A stretch of 64,000 bases of DNA, from contig NZ_JAKGSD010000029.1 of the NCBI RefSeq assembly GCF_021654135.1, forward strand, positions 45,581 to 109,580, read 5' to 3'. Position 1 is the first letter of the stretch. Every line of letters begins with the position of its first letter. The position numbers and the translations under genes were made by a program. The stretch is from Amycolatopsis tucumanensis. GTDB lineage: Bacteria > Actinomycetota > Actinomycetes > Mycobacteriales > Pseudonocardiaceae. The notes beneath the pieces were generated by a model. It did not search any database, was not told the origin of the DNA, and was given only the letters and a program-made list of their open reading frames with translations. Below are positions 15,903 to 23,673 of the stretch, one piece after another.

Positions 15903-17119
15903 CCCGGATCCTGTTCGCAGGCGGCCGCGTCTTCGACGGCACCGGCACCGACCCGTTCGACGCGGACGTGGTGGTCGAGGACGGCCGCATCGCCGCGATC
16001 GGCACCGGCCTGGACGGCGACGAGGTCGTCGACTGCGCGGGCACCACGCTGCTGCCCGGGCTGTTCGACTGCCACGTGCACGTCACGGTGTCCGACATCA
16101 GCCTGATCAAGCTGTTCCAGAAACCGTTTTCCTACCAGTTCTACGAGGCGGCGCGGAACCTGCGCAGCACCCTCGAACTGGGCATCACCACCGTGCGCGA
16201 CGCGGGCGGCGCCGACCTCGGCATCAAGAAGGCACAGGCGGACGGGCTGATCAGCGGCCCGCGGCTGGAGATCTCGATCGGCATCATCAGCCAGACCGGC
16301 GGGCACGGCGACGACTGGATGCCCTCGGGGCACTGCGTTCCGCTGACGCTGCCGCACCCCGGCCGCCCGCACACGGTCGTCGACGGGCCGGACGAGATGC
16401 GCAAGGCGGCGCGGGAGCTGCTGCGCGCGGGCGCCGACGTGCTCAAGGTGTGCACGACCGGCGGCGTGCTCTCGCCCGGCGACGACCCGCGGCACACCCA
16501 GTTCACCCCGGCCGAGCTGGACGTCCTGGTCGCCGAGGCCGCCATGCAGGGCAAGGCGGTGATGGCGCACGCGCAGGGCACCGAGGGCATCAAGAACGCG
16601 GTGCGGGCCGGGATCCGGTCCATCGAGCACGGCATCTACCTCGACGACGAGGCCATCGAACTGATGCTCGCGCACGGCACGTGGCTGGTGCCGACGCTGA
16701 TCGCGCCGATCGCGGTCATCCGCGCGGCCAGGGCTGGCGCGGCGCTGACCGACGAGATGATCCGCAAGGCCGAGGACGTGGCGGAGGTGCACGCGTCGTC
16801 GATGCGCCGCGCGGTCGAAGCCGGGGTGAAGATCGCGATGGGCACCGACAGCGGCGTCGGCCCGCACGGCACGAACCTCGAAGAGCTGCCGTTGATGCAG
16901 GCGGCAGGCATGAGCCCCGGCGAGGTGCTCGCCGCGTCCACGTCGTCGGCCGCGGAGCTGCTCGGGTTCGGCGACTCGCTGGGCAGGCTGGAGCCGGGTT
17001 TCCGCGCGGACCTGGTGGTCGTGTCCGGCGACGCCTACGACCTGGCCGCGTTGCCGGGGCGGATCCGCGAGGTGTGGCAGGACGGCGTGCGCGTGGTCGC
17101 GCCCGGCTCGCAGAAGTGA
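15899..17119 (+). CDS. Metal-dependent amidohydrolase (imidazolonepropionase/prolidase-like superfamily)
   Basis: 406 aa. It has the TIM-barrel amidohydrolase layout: N-terminal beta sandwich, GLFDCHVHV metal motif, a lysine in GADVLKVCTTGG likely to be the carbamylated metal bridge, MAHAQG and SIEHGIYLD histidines, and the GTDSG aspartate. The C terminus (LGRLEPGFRADLVVVSGD) is the usual closing strand. Close families act on Xaa-Pro dipeptides, N-acyl amino acids or mycotoxin amides; the substrate here is open. It is coupled to the upstream M20 gene and ends just before the strong hairpin at 17125-17170. Confidence 0.8.
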   Translation: MTRILFAGGRVFDGTGTDPFDADVVVEDGRIAAIGTGLDGDEVVDCAGTTLLPGLFDCHVHVTVSDISLIKLFQKPFSYQFYEAARNLRSTLELGITTVRDAGGADLGIKKAQADGLISGPRLEISIGIISQTGGHGDDWMPSGHCVPLTLPHPGRPHTVVDGPDEMRKAARELLRAGADVLKVCTTGGVLSPGDDPRHTQFTPAELDVLVAEAAMQGKAVMAHAQGTEGIKNAVRAGIRSIEHGIYLDDEAIELMLAHGTWLVPTLIAPIAVIRAARAGAALTDEMIRKAEDVAEVHASSMRRAVEAGVKIAMGTDSGVGPHGTNLEELPLMQAAGMSPGEVLAASTSSAAELLGFGDSLGRLEPGFRADLVVVSGDAYDLAALPGRIREVWQDGVRVVAPGSQK

Positions 17120-17120
17120 G

Positions 17121-17250
17121 AAGACCCCCGGGCCGCGCCGAAACTGGGGGAGGAAGGCGCGGCCCGGGGGCCTCGCTCCAGCGCCCGAGGGGGAGGTAAG
17201 CGCCGGAGCACCGGCCGGTGTGAAACTGGGGAGGATGACACCGGCCGTGT
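17121..17250 (-). ncRNA. Probable 6C-type small RNA with three C-loop hairpins
   Basis: Read leftward, three hairpins follow each other, each presenting a C-rich loop. Hairpin 1 has arms 17247-17238 and 17221-17212 with loop CATCCTCCCCAGTTTC. Hairpin 2 (about 17210-17178) has arms CTCCGGCGC/GCGCTGGAG with loop TTACCTCCCCCTCGG. Hairpin 3 has arms 17170-17156 and 17139-17125, a perfect 15-bp stem, with loop TTCCTCCCCCAGTTTC. Tandem stem-loops with runs of C in the loops define the actinobacterial 6C RNA, which pairs with G-rich sites on mRNAs. A TATCCT -10-like box lies at 17262-17257. The last hairpin probably also ends transcription. Two C-loops are usual; three is notable. Identified by eye only. 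Confidence 0.7.
17125..17170. terminator. Strong 15-bp hairpin, probable bidirectional terminator
   Basis: A perfect inverted repeat (CCCCCGGGCCGCGCC / GGCGCGGCCCGGGGG) with a 16-base loop, 5 bases after the amidohydrolase stop. On the minus strand it is the final C-loop hairpin of the putative 6C RNA, followed by TCTTCTC. It can serve both converging transcripts. Confidence 0.6.
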
Positions 17251-17256
17251 GCAGTC

Positions 17257-17262
17257 AGGATA
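17257..17262 (-). promoter_or_regulatory. -10-like box for the putative 6C RNA
   Basis: On the minus strand TATCCT precedes the first hairpin by about 10 bases, a suitable distance for a start at about 17250. No convincing -35 hexamer is visible; the spacer is a GC-rich inverted repeat (GCGCGC...GCGCGC). Confidence 0.45.
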
Positions 17263-17322
17263 GCGCGCGTTTCGGCGCGCGGACCGCTTTCACAGGAACT
17301 CGACAGGTTTCGGGCGTGGTGG

Positions 17323-18126
17323 TCAGAGGACCAGGTCGGCGAGAACGGTGTTCAGAGCCTCGGCGAACGCTTTCGCGTTGCGCTGGGGGGCGAGGTGCGC
17401 CCCGGGCAGTTCGACGAACGGCAGGCCCAGTTCGAGGGCGAGCGCGCGGGCCGGGCGGTAGTGGTAGTAGCCGCGGCTGCCTTCGCCCGCGGTGAGCACG
17501 ATCGGCACCGGGCCGCGGCGGAGAGCGTCGATGTCCGGCAGGTAGCGGTAGAAGCCGACGAGTTCGCGGTCGAACAGCAGGCGCCACTCGTGTTCGTGCG
17601 GCAGGCGCACGGTTTTCAGCGGGGGCAGCCCGGCGCCCGCGATGGAACCGAGGAACCCCTGGAACGCCGCGAAGACGTCGCCGTCCGCGCTGAGGGCGGC
17701 CTGCTCCTCGGCGAACTCCAGCCACTCGTCGGCGTCCGGCAGGAGGTTCACGGCAGGCGGCTCGTGGACGACCAGCCCGCTGACGACGTCCGGGTGCCGG
17801 ACGGCGAGCTCCAGCCCGATCTGGCCGCCTGCGCTGCTGCCGAACACGAGAGCCTTGCTGTAGCCGAAGTGCTCGACGACGGCGCGCGCGTCGTCAGCGT
17901 GCCGCGCGACGGTCAGCGGCCCGTCCGTGGAGTCCGTGCTGCCGAAGTGCCCACGCCGGTCGTACCCGAGAACGGTGTAGTGGCTCGCGAGCTGCTCGGC
18001 GAGGGCCCGGTAGGAGGCGGCCGCCCCGGTTCCCCCGGGCACCAGGAGCAGCGCCGGGCCGGCCCCGCTCCGCTCGACGTGCAATTCCCCGTCCGGCACC
18101 GGGCAGGCGCCGCTCTCCGAGATCAT
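17323..18126 (-). CDS. Alpha/beta hydrolase
   Basis: 267 aa from the ATG at 18126 (MISESGACPVPDGEL); an upstream GTG would add six residues. The core is complete: LLLVPGGTGAAASYRALAEQ near the N terminus, nucleophile in VFGSSAGGQIGLEL (Ser of GSSAGG), VVHEPPA after the nucleophile elbow, and His in ELPGAHLAPQRN. The cap region is acidic. Esterase or lactonase activity is likely, but the substrate cannot be read from the sequence. It is monocistronic and transcribed away from the gene at 18200, ending towards the 6C RNA promoter. Confidence 0.75.
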   Translation of the reverse strand: MISESGACPVPDGELHVERSGAGPALLLVPGGTGAAASYRALAEQLASHYTVLGYDRRGHFGSTDSTDGPLTVARHADDARAVVEHFGYSKALVFGSSAGGQIGLELAVRHPDVVSGLVVHEPPAVNLLPDADEWLEFAEEQAALSADGDVFAAFQGFLGSIAGAGLPPLKTVRLPHEHEWRLLFDRELVGFYRYLPDIDALRRGPVPIVLTAGEGSRGYYHYRPARALALELGLPFVELPGAHLAPQRNAKAFAEALNTVLADLVL

Positions 18127-18199
18127 GGGCGCAGTCAAGCACAACGGGCGCGATGGACGGACAACGGTCGGTGGTCGCCGTCCGTGGAGAGGAACCGAG

Positions 18200-18850
18200 A
18201 TGACTTCCCTTCCCGGCTACCGGCGGGCTTTTCTCCGGATCATGGTCCGGGCCGCGTCGTCGACCGGCGAGGTCGGACAGCAGCTCGGCCGAGCGCTGGC
18301 CGTGTTCGGCGCCGTGGATGTTTCCAGCCTGGGCCGGTACTACAAGGACGAGACACTGCTGGAGTTCCGCGCGACGCTCGAGCCGGCCGGCCGGGTCGGC
18401 GACTGCATCGCGGCGCTCCGAGCGCTCGCGCCCGAGGGATGGCGTGACAGCCCGGTCGGGCCGGCCTGGGTGCGGCCGGGCCACGGCCGGGTTTCCCTCC
18501 TGCATCCGGAACTCGAGTGGGTGACCGTCAGCCCCGCCGAAGCGGCCGTGCCGCCCCGCTTCGTACCCGGCGATCTGGTGCGGATCCTCGACTGCCCCGC
18601 GGCACGGGATGACGGTCTGGTGGGAGAGGAGGCGGAGGTCCGTGGCAGCAGCACACCGGCGACCGACGCCGCCCCGTGGGGGTACGCGGTCCGCCCGAGC
18701 GGCTGGGACACACTCGTCTGCTTCGACGAGCCCGACCTGGAGCCCACCGGGCGCCGCGTTTCGGAGGCAGAACCCGTCGAACGCAGGGTGATCAGCGTCC
18801 AGCCGGACGGCACCGTGACCGGTTCACACGTCACGCCTCCCCAGGCCTAG
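18200..18850 (+). CDS. Uncharacterised protein, 216 aa
   Basis: The ATG at 18200 (MTSLPGYRRAFLRIM) is preceded by GAGAGGAACCGAG, a good ribosome site. It has an alpha-rich N-terminal half with an acidic, aromatic centre, then a segment PRFVPGDLVRILDC that resembles a small SH3-like barrel, followed by a predicted beta-rich C terminus. There is no signal peptide or membrane segment and no known catalytic motif. It stands alone between divergent and convergent neighbours. Function unknown. Confidence 0.6.
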   Translation: MTSLPGYRRAFLRIMVRAASSTGEVGQQLGRALAVFGAVDVSSLGRYYKDETLLEFRATLEPAGRVGDCIAALRALAPEGWRDSPVGPAWVRPGHGRVSLLHPELEWVTVSPAEAAVPPRFVPGDLVRILDCPAARDDGLVGEEAEVRGSSTPATDAAPWGYAVRPSGWDTLVCFDEPDLEPTGRRVSEAEPVERRVISVQPDGTVTGSHVTPPQA

Positions 18851-18899
18851 ATGCCTCCGACGGGCTCCGCCATCCCGGAGCCTCCACAGTGGACGCTGC

Positions 18900-19751
18900 T
18901 CAGGCTTCCTTCAGCGCGGCGGCAAGACCGTCACCCAGCGGGGTCGTCGGGCGTCCGATCAGCGCCGACAGCTCGCCGGTCACCTCCGCGAGCGTGCCCT
19001 CGGCGATGTTCTGGTCCAGCGCCACCACGAACCCGGCCGTCTCCGCGGGCAGCCCGGCCTCGATCAGCGCCGCGCGGTGCTCGTCGGCGGTCAGGTCGCG
19101 GTAGCGGATCTCCTTGCCCGTGATGGCGGAGATCTCGGCGGCGAGGTCGTCGAACGTCCACGCGACGTCGCCGCCGAGTTCGTACACCTTGCCCTCGTGC
19201 CCCTCGCCGGTGAGGACCGCCACGGCGCCCGCGGCGAAGTCGGCCCGGGTGGCGCTCGCGACGCGGCCCGCGCCGGCGCTGCCGATCAGCACGCCGGTCG
19301 CGATGGCCTGCTGGGCGTTCTGCACGTAGTTCTCGGTGTACCAGTTGTTGCGCAGGATCGTGAACGGCACGCCGGACGCGCGGATGATCTCCTCGGTCGC
19401 CTTGTGCTCGGGCGCCAGCACCAGCGGCGTGTCGTCCGCGTGCGGCGCGCTCGTGTAGGCCAGGTGCGTGACACCGGCGGCCTTCGCGGCGTCCACCACG
19501 GCCTGGTGCTGCGGAACCCGGTGGCCCACGGCGTTGCCCGAGATCAGCAGGACCTTGGTCGCGCCCGCGAACGCCGCCGCGAGCGTCTCCGGCCGGTCGT
19601 AGTCGGCCTCCCGAACTTCGACGCCCAGGTCCGCGGCCTTCTCCGGGCTGCGCACCGCGGCGACGATCCGGCCGGCGGGCAGCTGCTCCCGCAACCCGGC
19701 GACGACGTGGCGGCCCAGCTGGCCGGTGGCACCGGTGACGACGATGGTCAT
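18900..19751 (-). CDS. qorB: NAD(P)H:quinone oxidoreductase, QorB type (NmrA-like SDR)
   Basis: 283 aa, the size of E. coli QorB. The Rossmann motif is VTGATGQLGRHVVAGL at the very start; PFTILRNNWYTENY is the family substrate-site region. It reduces quinones with NADPH and belongs to the atypical extended SDR family. It is divergent from an HxlR regulator gene 121 bases away, with a perfect palindrome between them. The same gene pair (qorR/qorB) is known in other actinobacteria as a thiol/quinone-responsive unit. Confidence 0.85.
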   Translation of the reverse strand: MTIVVTGATGQLGRHVVAGLREQLPAGRIVAAVRSPEKAADLGVEVREADYDRPETLAAAFAGATKVLLISGNAVGHRVPQHQAVVDAAKAAGVTHLAYTSAPHADDTPLVLAPEHKATEEIIRASGVPFTILRNNWYTENYVQNAQQAIATGVLIGSAGAGRVASATRADFAAGAVAVLTGEGHEGKVYELGGDVAWTFDDLAAEISAITGKEIRYRDLTADEHRAALIEAGLPAETAGFVVALDQNIAEGTLAEVTGELSALIGRPTTPLGDGLAAALKEA

Positions 19752-19785
19752 GTTTTCGCTCCTCCTCGGACGACTGCTCCCCGCT

Positions 19786-19803
19786 GAAGTTAGTACTAAC
19801 TTC
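19786..19803. promoter_or_regulatory. Perfect 18-bp palindrome between qorB and the HxlR gene
   Basis: GAAGTTAGTACTAACTTC reads the same on both strands. It lies 34 bases upstream of the qorB ATG and 69 bases upstream of the regulator ATG. HxlR/QorR-type repressors bind inverted repeats centred on AGTACT, so this is the likely operator for both genes. A weaker related site (GGTGAGTACCGTCACC) follows at 19822-19837. Confidence 0.7.
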
Positions 19804-19872
19804 TGGAAAGTGCCAACCAAGGGTGAGTACCGTCACCAGGCATCGTGGGGGCCACCAGGTATCCTCGGTGTC

Positions 19873-20271
19873 ATGAGTTGCGACGCCGAGCACGACCAGT
19901 TGGTCGCCGACGTCTTCGCGCGCGCGTGCACCTCGCGCGGGGTGCTGGAGCACGTGACGGGCCGCTGGGGCACGCTCGCGCTGGCCGCGCTCGCCGAGGG
20001 GCCGTTCCGGTTCAACGCGTTGCGCCGCAAGGTGGACGGCGTCAGCGAGAAGATGCTGGCCCAGACGCTGCAGGCGCTCGAACGCGACGGTTTCGTGCAC
20101 CGCGAGGCCGAGCCGACGATCCCGCCGCGCGTCGAGTACAGCCTGACGCCGCTGGGCGCCGAGGTGGCCGGCCGCCTGCGGGAGCTGATCGAGCTGGTCG
20201 AGGGCCGGGTGCCGGAGGTCGAGGCCGCGCGCCGGGCCTACGACGAGGCGAAGTCGGCGGTCGCGCGCTAG
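19873..20271 (+). CDS. HxlR-family transcriptional regulator (QorR-like)
   Basis: 132 aa from the ATG at 19873 (MSCDAEHDQLVADVF). It has a winged-helix domain with the HxlR hallmarks TGRWGTLALAALAEGPFRFNALRR and KMLAQTLQALERDGFV, then the wing RVEYSLTPLG. Cysteines at positions 3 and 19 could sense thiol oxidation, as the single conserved Cys of QorR and HypR does. It probably represses qorB and itself from the palindrome at 19786-19803. Confidence 0.85.
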   Translation: MSCDAEHDQLVADVFARACTSRGVLEHVTGRWGTLALAALAEGPFRFNALRRKVDGVSEKMLAQTLQALERDGFVHREAEPTIPPRVEYSLTPLGAEVAGRLRELIELVEGRVPEVEAARRAYDEAKSAVAR

Positions 20272-20282
20272 ACGTCCTGGGA

Positions 20283-21143
20283 TCAGGCGGCCGTGGCGTC
20301 GCCGAAGGCCGTCACGTGGGCCGCCGCGCAGGAGCACGGGAGGTCGTCCGGCACGACGACGCTGCCCGTGATCGTCGTTCGCGGCTCGAGCGGGATCGCG
20401 CGCACCCGGGTGGAGCGGATCTCGGTCACCTGGTCGGCGGGCAACACGGTCCAGCTGCGTGGATCGGAGCCGACCTCGACGATCGTGTCCTGCACCGTCC
20501 CCGCGCGGTGCGCCGGTGGTCCCTGGAGTCCGACGTCCGGCAGCGCGCCGAGCACCGACAGATCGTGGTCTTCGGAGGTCTTCAGGGGACCGGCGGCCAG
20601 TTCCGCGACGCCGACGGCCGCGCGCCCGGCGGCGGGGTGCCGGGTGGACACGACCGCGAACAGGGACTCGGTCCAGCTCGGCAACACCCGCAGCCCGGGC
20701 GCCGAACGCACTTCCCTCGCCAGGGCCAGGTCGATCTCCCCCTGCCGCAGAGCGTTCAAGCGTGCGGTCAGGGGCAGGTCGACGAGCACGACGTCGAATC
20801 CCGGGGCCTTCTCCCGCAACGCGTCGATCCCGCGTTCCAGCCGCGCGGTGAACTGCCCCGCGCCGGTCCCGATGCGCATGACACCCGCCCGCTCGCGCGC
20901 CGCGACCCGAACCCGATCGGCGGCCGCGAGCGCCTCCCGCGCGACGGCGAGCACCCGGTGTCCCGCCTCGGTCAGCCGGACCAGGCGCGGTGAGCGGTCG
21001 AAGAGGCGGACCCCCAGCTCGCGCTCCAGTGCCGCGATCTGCCTGCTGACCGCCGGCTGGGCGATGTGCAGCCGCTCGGCGGCCCGGCCGAAGTGCAGCT
21101 CGTCGGCGACTGTGACGAAGTACCGCAACGCCCGTAGTTCCAC
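20283..21143 (-). CDS. LysR-family transcriptional regulator
   Basis: 286 aa from the GTG at 21143 (VELRALRYFVTVADELHFG). The N-terminal winged helix contains RAAERLHIAQPAVSRQIAALE, the standard LysR recognition helix. The rest is the periplasmic-binding-like effector domain. The gene is divergent from the LLM oxidoreductase at 21234 with 90 bases between, the usual LysR arrangement, so it likely controls that gene. The effector is unknown. Confidence 0.85.
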   Translation of the reverse strand: MELRALRYFVTVADELHFGRAAERLHIAQPAVSRQIAALERELGVRLFDRSPRLVRLTEAGHRVLAVAREALAAADRVRVAARERAGVMRIGTGAGQFTARLERGIDALREKAPGFDVVLVDLPLTARLNALRQGEIDLALAREVRSAPGLRVLPSWTESLFAVVSTRHPAAGRAAVGVAELAAGPLKTSEDHDLSVLGALPDVGLQGPPAHRAGTVQDTIVEVGSDPRSWTVLPADQVTEIRSTRVRAIPLEPRTTITGSVVVPDDLPCSCAAAHVTAFGDATAA

Positions 21144-21233
21144 CCGGTCTCCTCTGCGACGATGCTTCGAGGTTATCGCTGTGCGGCAGCCTTGGTTCTG
21201 GTTCCCGGCGAGCCCTGGTGGTGGAGTCGGGAC

Positions 21234-22091
21234 ATGGACATCGATCTCGGTCTGCTCGGCGCGCACCTGCGCGAGCACGAAGTGAACCCGGACCGCGCCA
21301 TCGAGGTGGAGCGCGCCGGCTACGGCACGCTCTGGCTGGACGCCTCGCCTCCGGCGGACCTCACCCTCGCGGAGGAGCTGCTCGACGCGACCACCCGGCT
21401 GACCGTCGGCACGAGCGTGGTGAACGTCTGGACCGCCGACGCGGACACCGTGGCGGCCTCCTACCACCGGATCGAAGCCAGGCACCCAGGGCGCTTCCTG
21501 CTCGGCGTCGGAATCGGCCACCGCGAAGTGCACGCCGAATACGCCTCCCCGTACGACACACTGGTGTCCTACCTGGACCGGCTCGCCAGTGCGGGCGTGC
21601 CGTCCGGCCGCATCGTGGTGGCCGCGCTCGGGCCGCGGATGCTGCGCATGGCAGGGGAGCGCACCGCCGGAGCCATTCCCGGCATGGTCACCCCGGAGCA
21701 CACCCGGCGAGCCCGCTCGATCCTCGGCCCCGGGAAGGTGCTGTTGCCCGGGCATTTCGCCCTCGTCGAGCCGGACGTGAACCGGGCCCGCGCGGTCGCC
21801 CGGTCCGCGCCGCCCGGAACCGCGCTGGGGGTGCACAACTACGCGAGCAACCTCCGGCGTCTCGGCTTCACCGAGGACGATCTATCCGGCGCGGGCAGCG
21901 ACCAGCTCATCGACGCACTCGTCGCACACGGCGACCCGGCCACGACGGCGACCCGGCTGCTGGCCCATCGAGCGGCCGGCGCGGACCACGTCGGCGTCTA
22001 CCCCCTCGGCGACGACCCGATCGCCACGCTCGTCGAAATCGCGGAGGCGGTGCAGGTCAGTGCTGAACCGGGGCTGCGGTGCCCGAGCTAG
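21234..22091 (+). CDS. LLM-class flavin oxidoreductase (probably F420-dependent)
   Basis: 285 aa, start MDIDLGLLGAHLREHE. It has a luciferase-like TIM barrel: GYGTLWLDAS near the N terminus, TTRLTVGTSVVNVW, then RHPGRFLLGVGIGH, the typical LLM nucleotide-binding region. The C terminus HRAAGADHVGVYPL also fits. Mycobacterial proteins of this class use F420 rather than FMN. The last 4 bases overlap the convergent methyltransferase gene. Substrate unknown. Confidence 0.8.
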   Translation: MDIDLGLLGAHLREHEVNPDRAIEVERAGYGTLWLDASPPADLTLAEELLDATTRLTVGTSVVNVWTADADTVAASYHRIEARHPGRFLLGVGIGHREVHAEYASPYDTLVSYLDRLASAGVPSGRIVVAALGPRMLRMAGERTAGAIPGMVTPEHTRRARSILGPGKVLLPGHFALVEPDVNRARAVARSAPPGTALGVHNYASNLRRLGFTEDDLSGAGSDQLIDALVAHGDPATTATRLLAHRAAGADHVGVYPLGDDPIATLVEIAEAVQVSAEPGLRCPS

Positions 22092-22813
22092 TCCCGCTGG
22101 GCGAGGAACACGAACTCCATGCCGGGCCGGTCCGGGGCGTCCCGCACGTCGGCCACGCGGAACCCGTGTGCGGCGAGGCTTTCCTCGACCTCGTCGCGCT
22201 CGCGGAACCGCAGCGTCGAGTCCGATGTGACCACTTCGCCGTCGGCCAGGAACCGGTACGTGAAGCGGAACGACACCAGCGGCAGGCTGACGTCCGTGAC
22301 CTCCATGCGGCGCTCCACGCGGCCGGTGCCGGGCACGTCGAGCACCAGCGGGGCGGTCGCCGCGGCCCAGTCCTCCCAGGCGCGCCGCTCCGGGCGGCGC
22401 GTCTCGAACACGAAGTGGCCGCCGGGGCGCAGCGCGGTCCGGATGCCCGCGAGGGTCCGGCCCCAGTCTTCGTCGGTGAGGAACACCTGCGCGACGTTCC
22501 CCGTCATGGCAGCGAGATCACCGGCCGCCGGGGGCAGATCCGTGGCGTCGCCGTGGATCCAGGTGATGTTCCCGTCCGGGTCCTTCGAACGGGCGACCGC
22601 CAGCGACGCCTCCGCCGGGTCGACGCCGACGACGGTGCGTCCCTTCGCAGCGAGGAGCACGGCCAGGCTGCCCGTGCCGCAACCGACGTCCAGCACGCGT
22701 TCGGCCTTGAGCTCGTCGGCGATCGACAGGTACAGGTCGAGGTCGTCGCGCTCGCCGTCGAAGGTGTCGTAGACCTGGGCGAGGCGCGGGTGGGCGAAGA
22801 TGGCGTCGGGCAC
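22088..22813 (-). CDS. Class I SAM-dependent methyltransferase
   Basis: 241 aa, GTG start at 22813 (VPDAIFAHPRLAQVYD). Motif I is VLDVGCGTGSLAVLLAAKG, motif II region VVGVDPAEASLAVARSKD, and ALRPGGHFVFETRRP is the post-IV signature. The C-terminal half is a beta-rich cap often seen in small-molecule methyltransferases. No substrate clue. It is transcribed alone, divergent from the PPOX-fold gene at 22886. Confidence 0.85.
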   Translation of the reverse strand: MPDAIFAHPRLAQVYDTFDGERDDLDLYLSIADELKAERVLDVGCGTGSLAVLLAAKGRTVVGVDPAEASLAVARSKDPDGNITWIHGDATDLPPAAGDLAAMTGNVAQVFLTDEDWGRTLAGIRTALRPGGHFVFETRRPERRAWEDWAAATAPLVLDVPGTGRVERRMEVTDVSLPLVSFRFTYRFLADGEVVTSDSTLRFRERDEVEESLAAHGFRVADVRDAPDRPGMEFVFLAQRD

Positions 22814-22885
22814 GGCACGCACCTTAGCCGGGCGGCGGTCCCCGCGCGTCCCGTTTTTGTCGGTGCCCCCTGTCACACTGCGGAC

Positions 22886-23329
22886 GTGGCGAACTGGCGG
22901 GAATTCGAAGAGCAGGCGCCGGCGCTGGCGGCGGCGGTGCGTGAGCGGTTGACGGCTGCGGAGACGCACGTGCTGGCGACTCTGCGACGGGACGGGTCGC
23001 CCCGGGTGAGCGGCTCCGAGGTCGACCTCCGGGAGCCCGAGTTGTACATCGGGTCGATGTGGGGTGCGCGCAAGGCACGCGACCTGCAGCGCGACGGCCG
23101 GTTCGCGCTGCACGCCTTCCCGTCCGCCGAGGGCGACGCGAAGCTGTCCGGGGTCGCGATCGAGATCACCGAGAAGGCCGTCCTGGACGCCATCCAGGGC
23201 GACATGCAACCAAGCCACCTCTTCCGGCTGGACCTCCAGCAGGCGGTGCTGACGACGGTCGAGGGCGACAAGCTGGTGGCGACCACCTGGTGGCCGGGCC
23301 GGGAGGTGGTGCGTTTCGAGCGCACGTGA
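22886..23329 (+). CDS. Pyridoxamine 5'-phosphate oxidase-fold protein
   Basis: 147 aa, GTG start (VANWREFEEQAPALAA). The split-barrel core includes HVLATLRRDGSPRVSGSEVD and IGSMWGARKARDLQRDGRF, typical of the FMN/F420-binding PPOX family of small actinobacterial proteins. The C terminus ends RFERT. The last 19 bases of the gene are the beginning of a 110-bp unit that is repeated directly after the stop. Confidence 0.75.
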   Translation: MANWREFEEQAPALAAAVRERLTAAETHVLATLRRDGSPRVSGSEVDLREPELYIGSMWGARKARDLQRDGRFALHAFPSAEGDAKLSGVAIEITEKAVLDAIQGDMQPSHLFRLDLQQAVLTTVEGDKLVATTWWPGREVVRFERT

Positions 23330-23530
23330 GACAGGTACGAGGACACCGCGCACGCGGCCGACGTGAGGGTTGGCGTGGTGCCCGTCGGCGGGCCGTGGGG
23401 GGCCGTGCCGGTGGTGCGCTGCGTTTCGAGCGCACGTGAGACAGGTATGAGGACACCCCGCACGCGGCCGACGTGAGGGTTGGCGTGGTGCCCGTCGGCG
23501 GGCCGTGGGCGGCCGTGCCGGTGGTGCACT
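23311..23530 (+). repeat. 110-bp direct tandem duplication including the end of the PPOX gene
   Basis: Copy 1 is 23311-23420, copy 2 is 23421-23530. They differ at only four positions. Copy 1 starts inside the last codons of the PPOX gene, so copy 2 carries a second GCGTTTCGAGCGCACGTGAG stop region that is untranslated. The near identity points to a recent duplication. Confidence 0.9.
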
Positions 23531-23673
23531 GTTGGCCTTTCCCGCGCCGGGGACGTGCGACTGCCGCGGGATGCGGGTCAGGGCGAGCGTTGCCTCTGGA
23601 GCCCGTGCCCGCGCTACAGCGGCCCCGGGTTGGTCGTCATGGCGACCACTCCGTCGGTTCGGCTCGAGGCGCC
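23531..23673. other. Intergenic stretch after the duplication
   Basis: The 344-base gap between the PPOX gene and fadA5 is mostly the duplicated unit. The remaining 143 bases hold GC-rich sequence without a protein-like frame, hairpin terminator or operator that I can identify. Confidence 0.5.

Noticed and set aside
14703..17119. Amidohydrolase pair as part of the steroid pathway
   Set aside because: No KstR-type site upstream and no known steroid step needs these enzymes; proximity alone is not enough.
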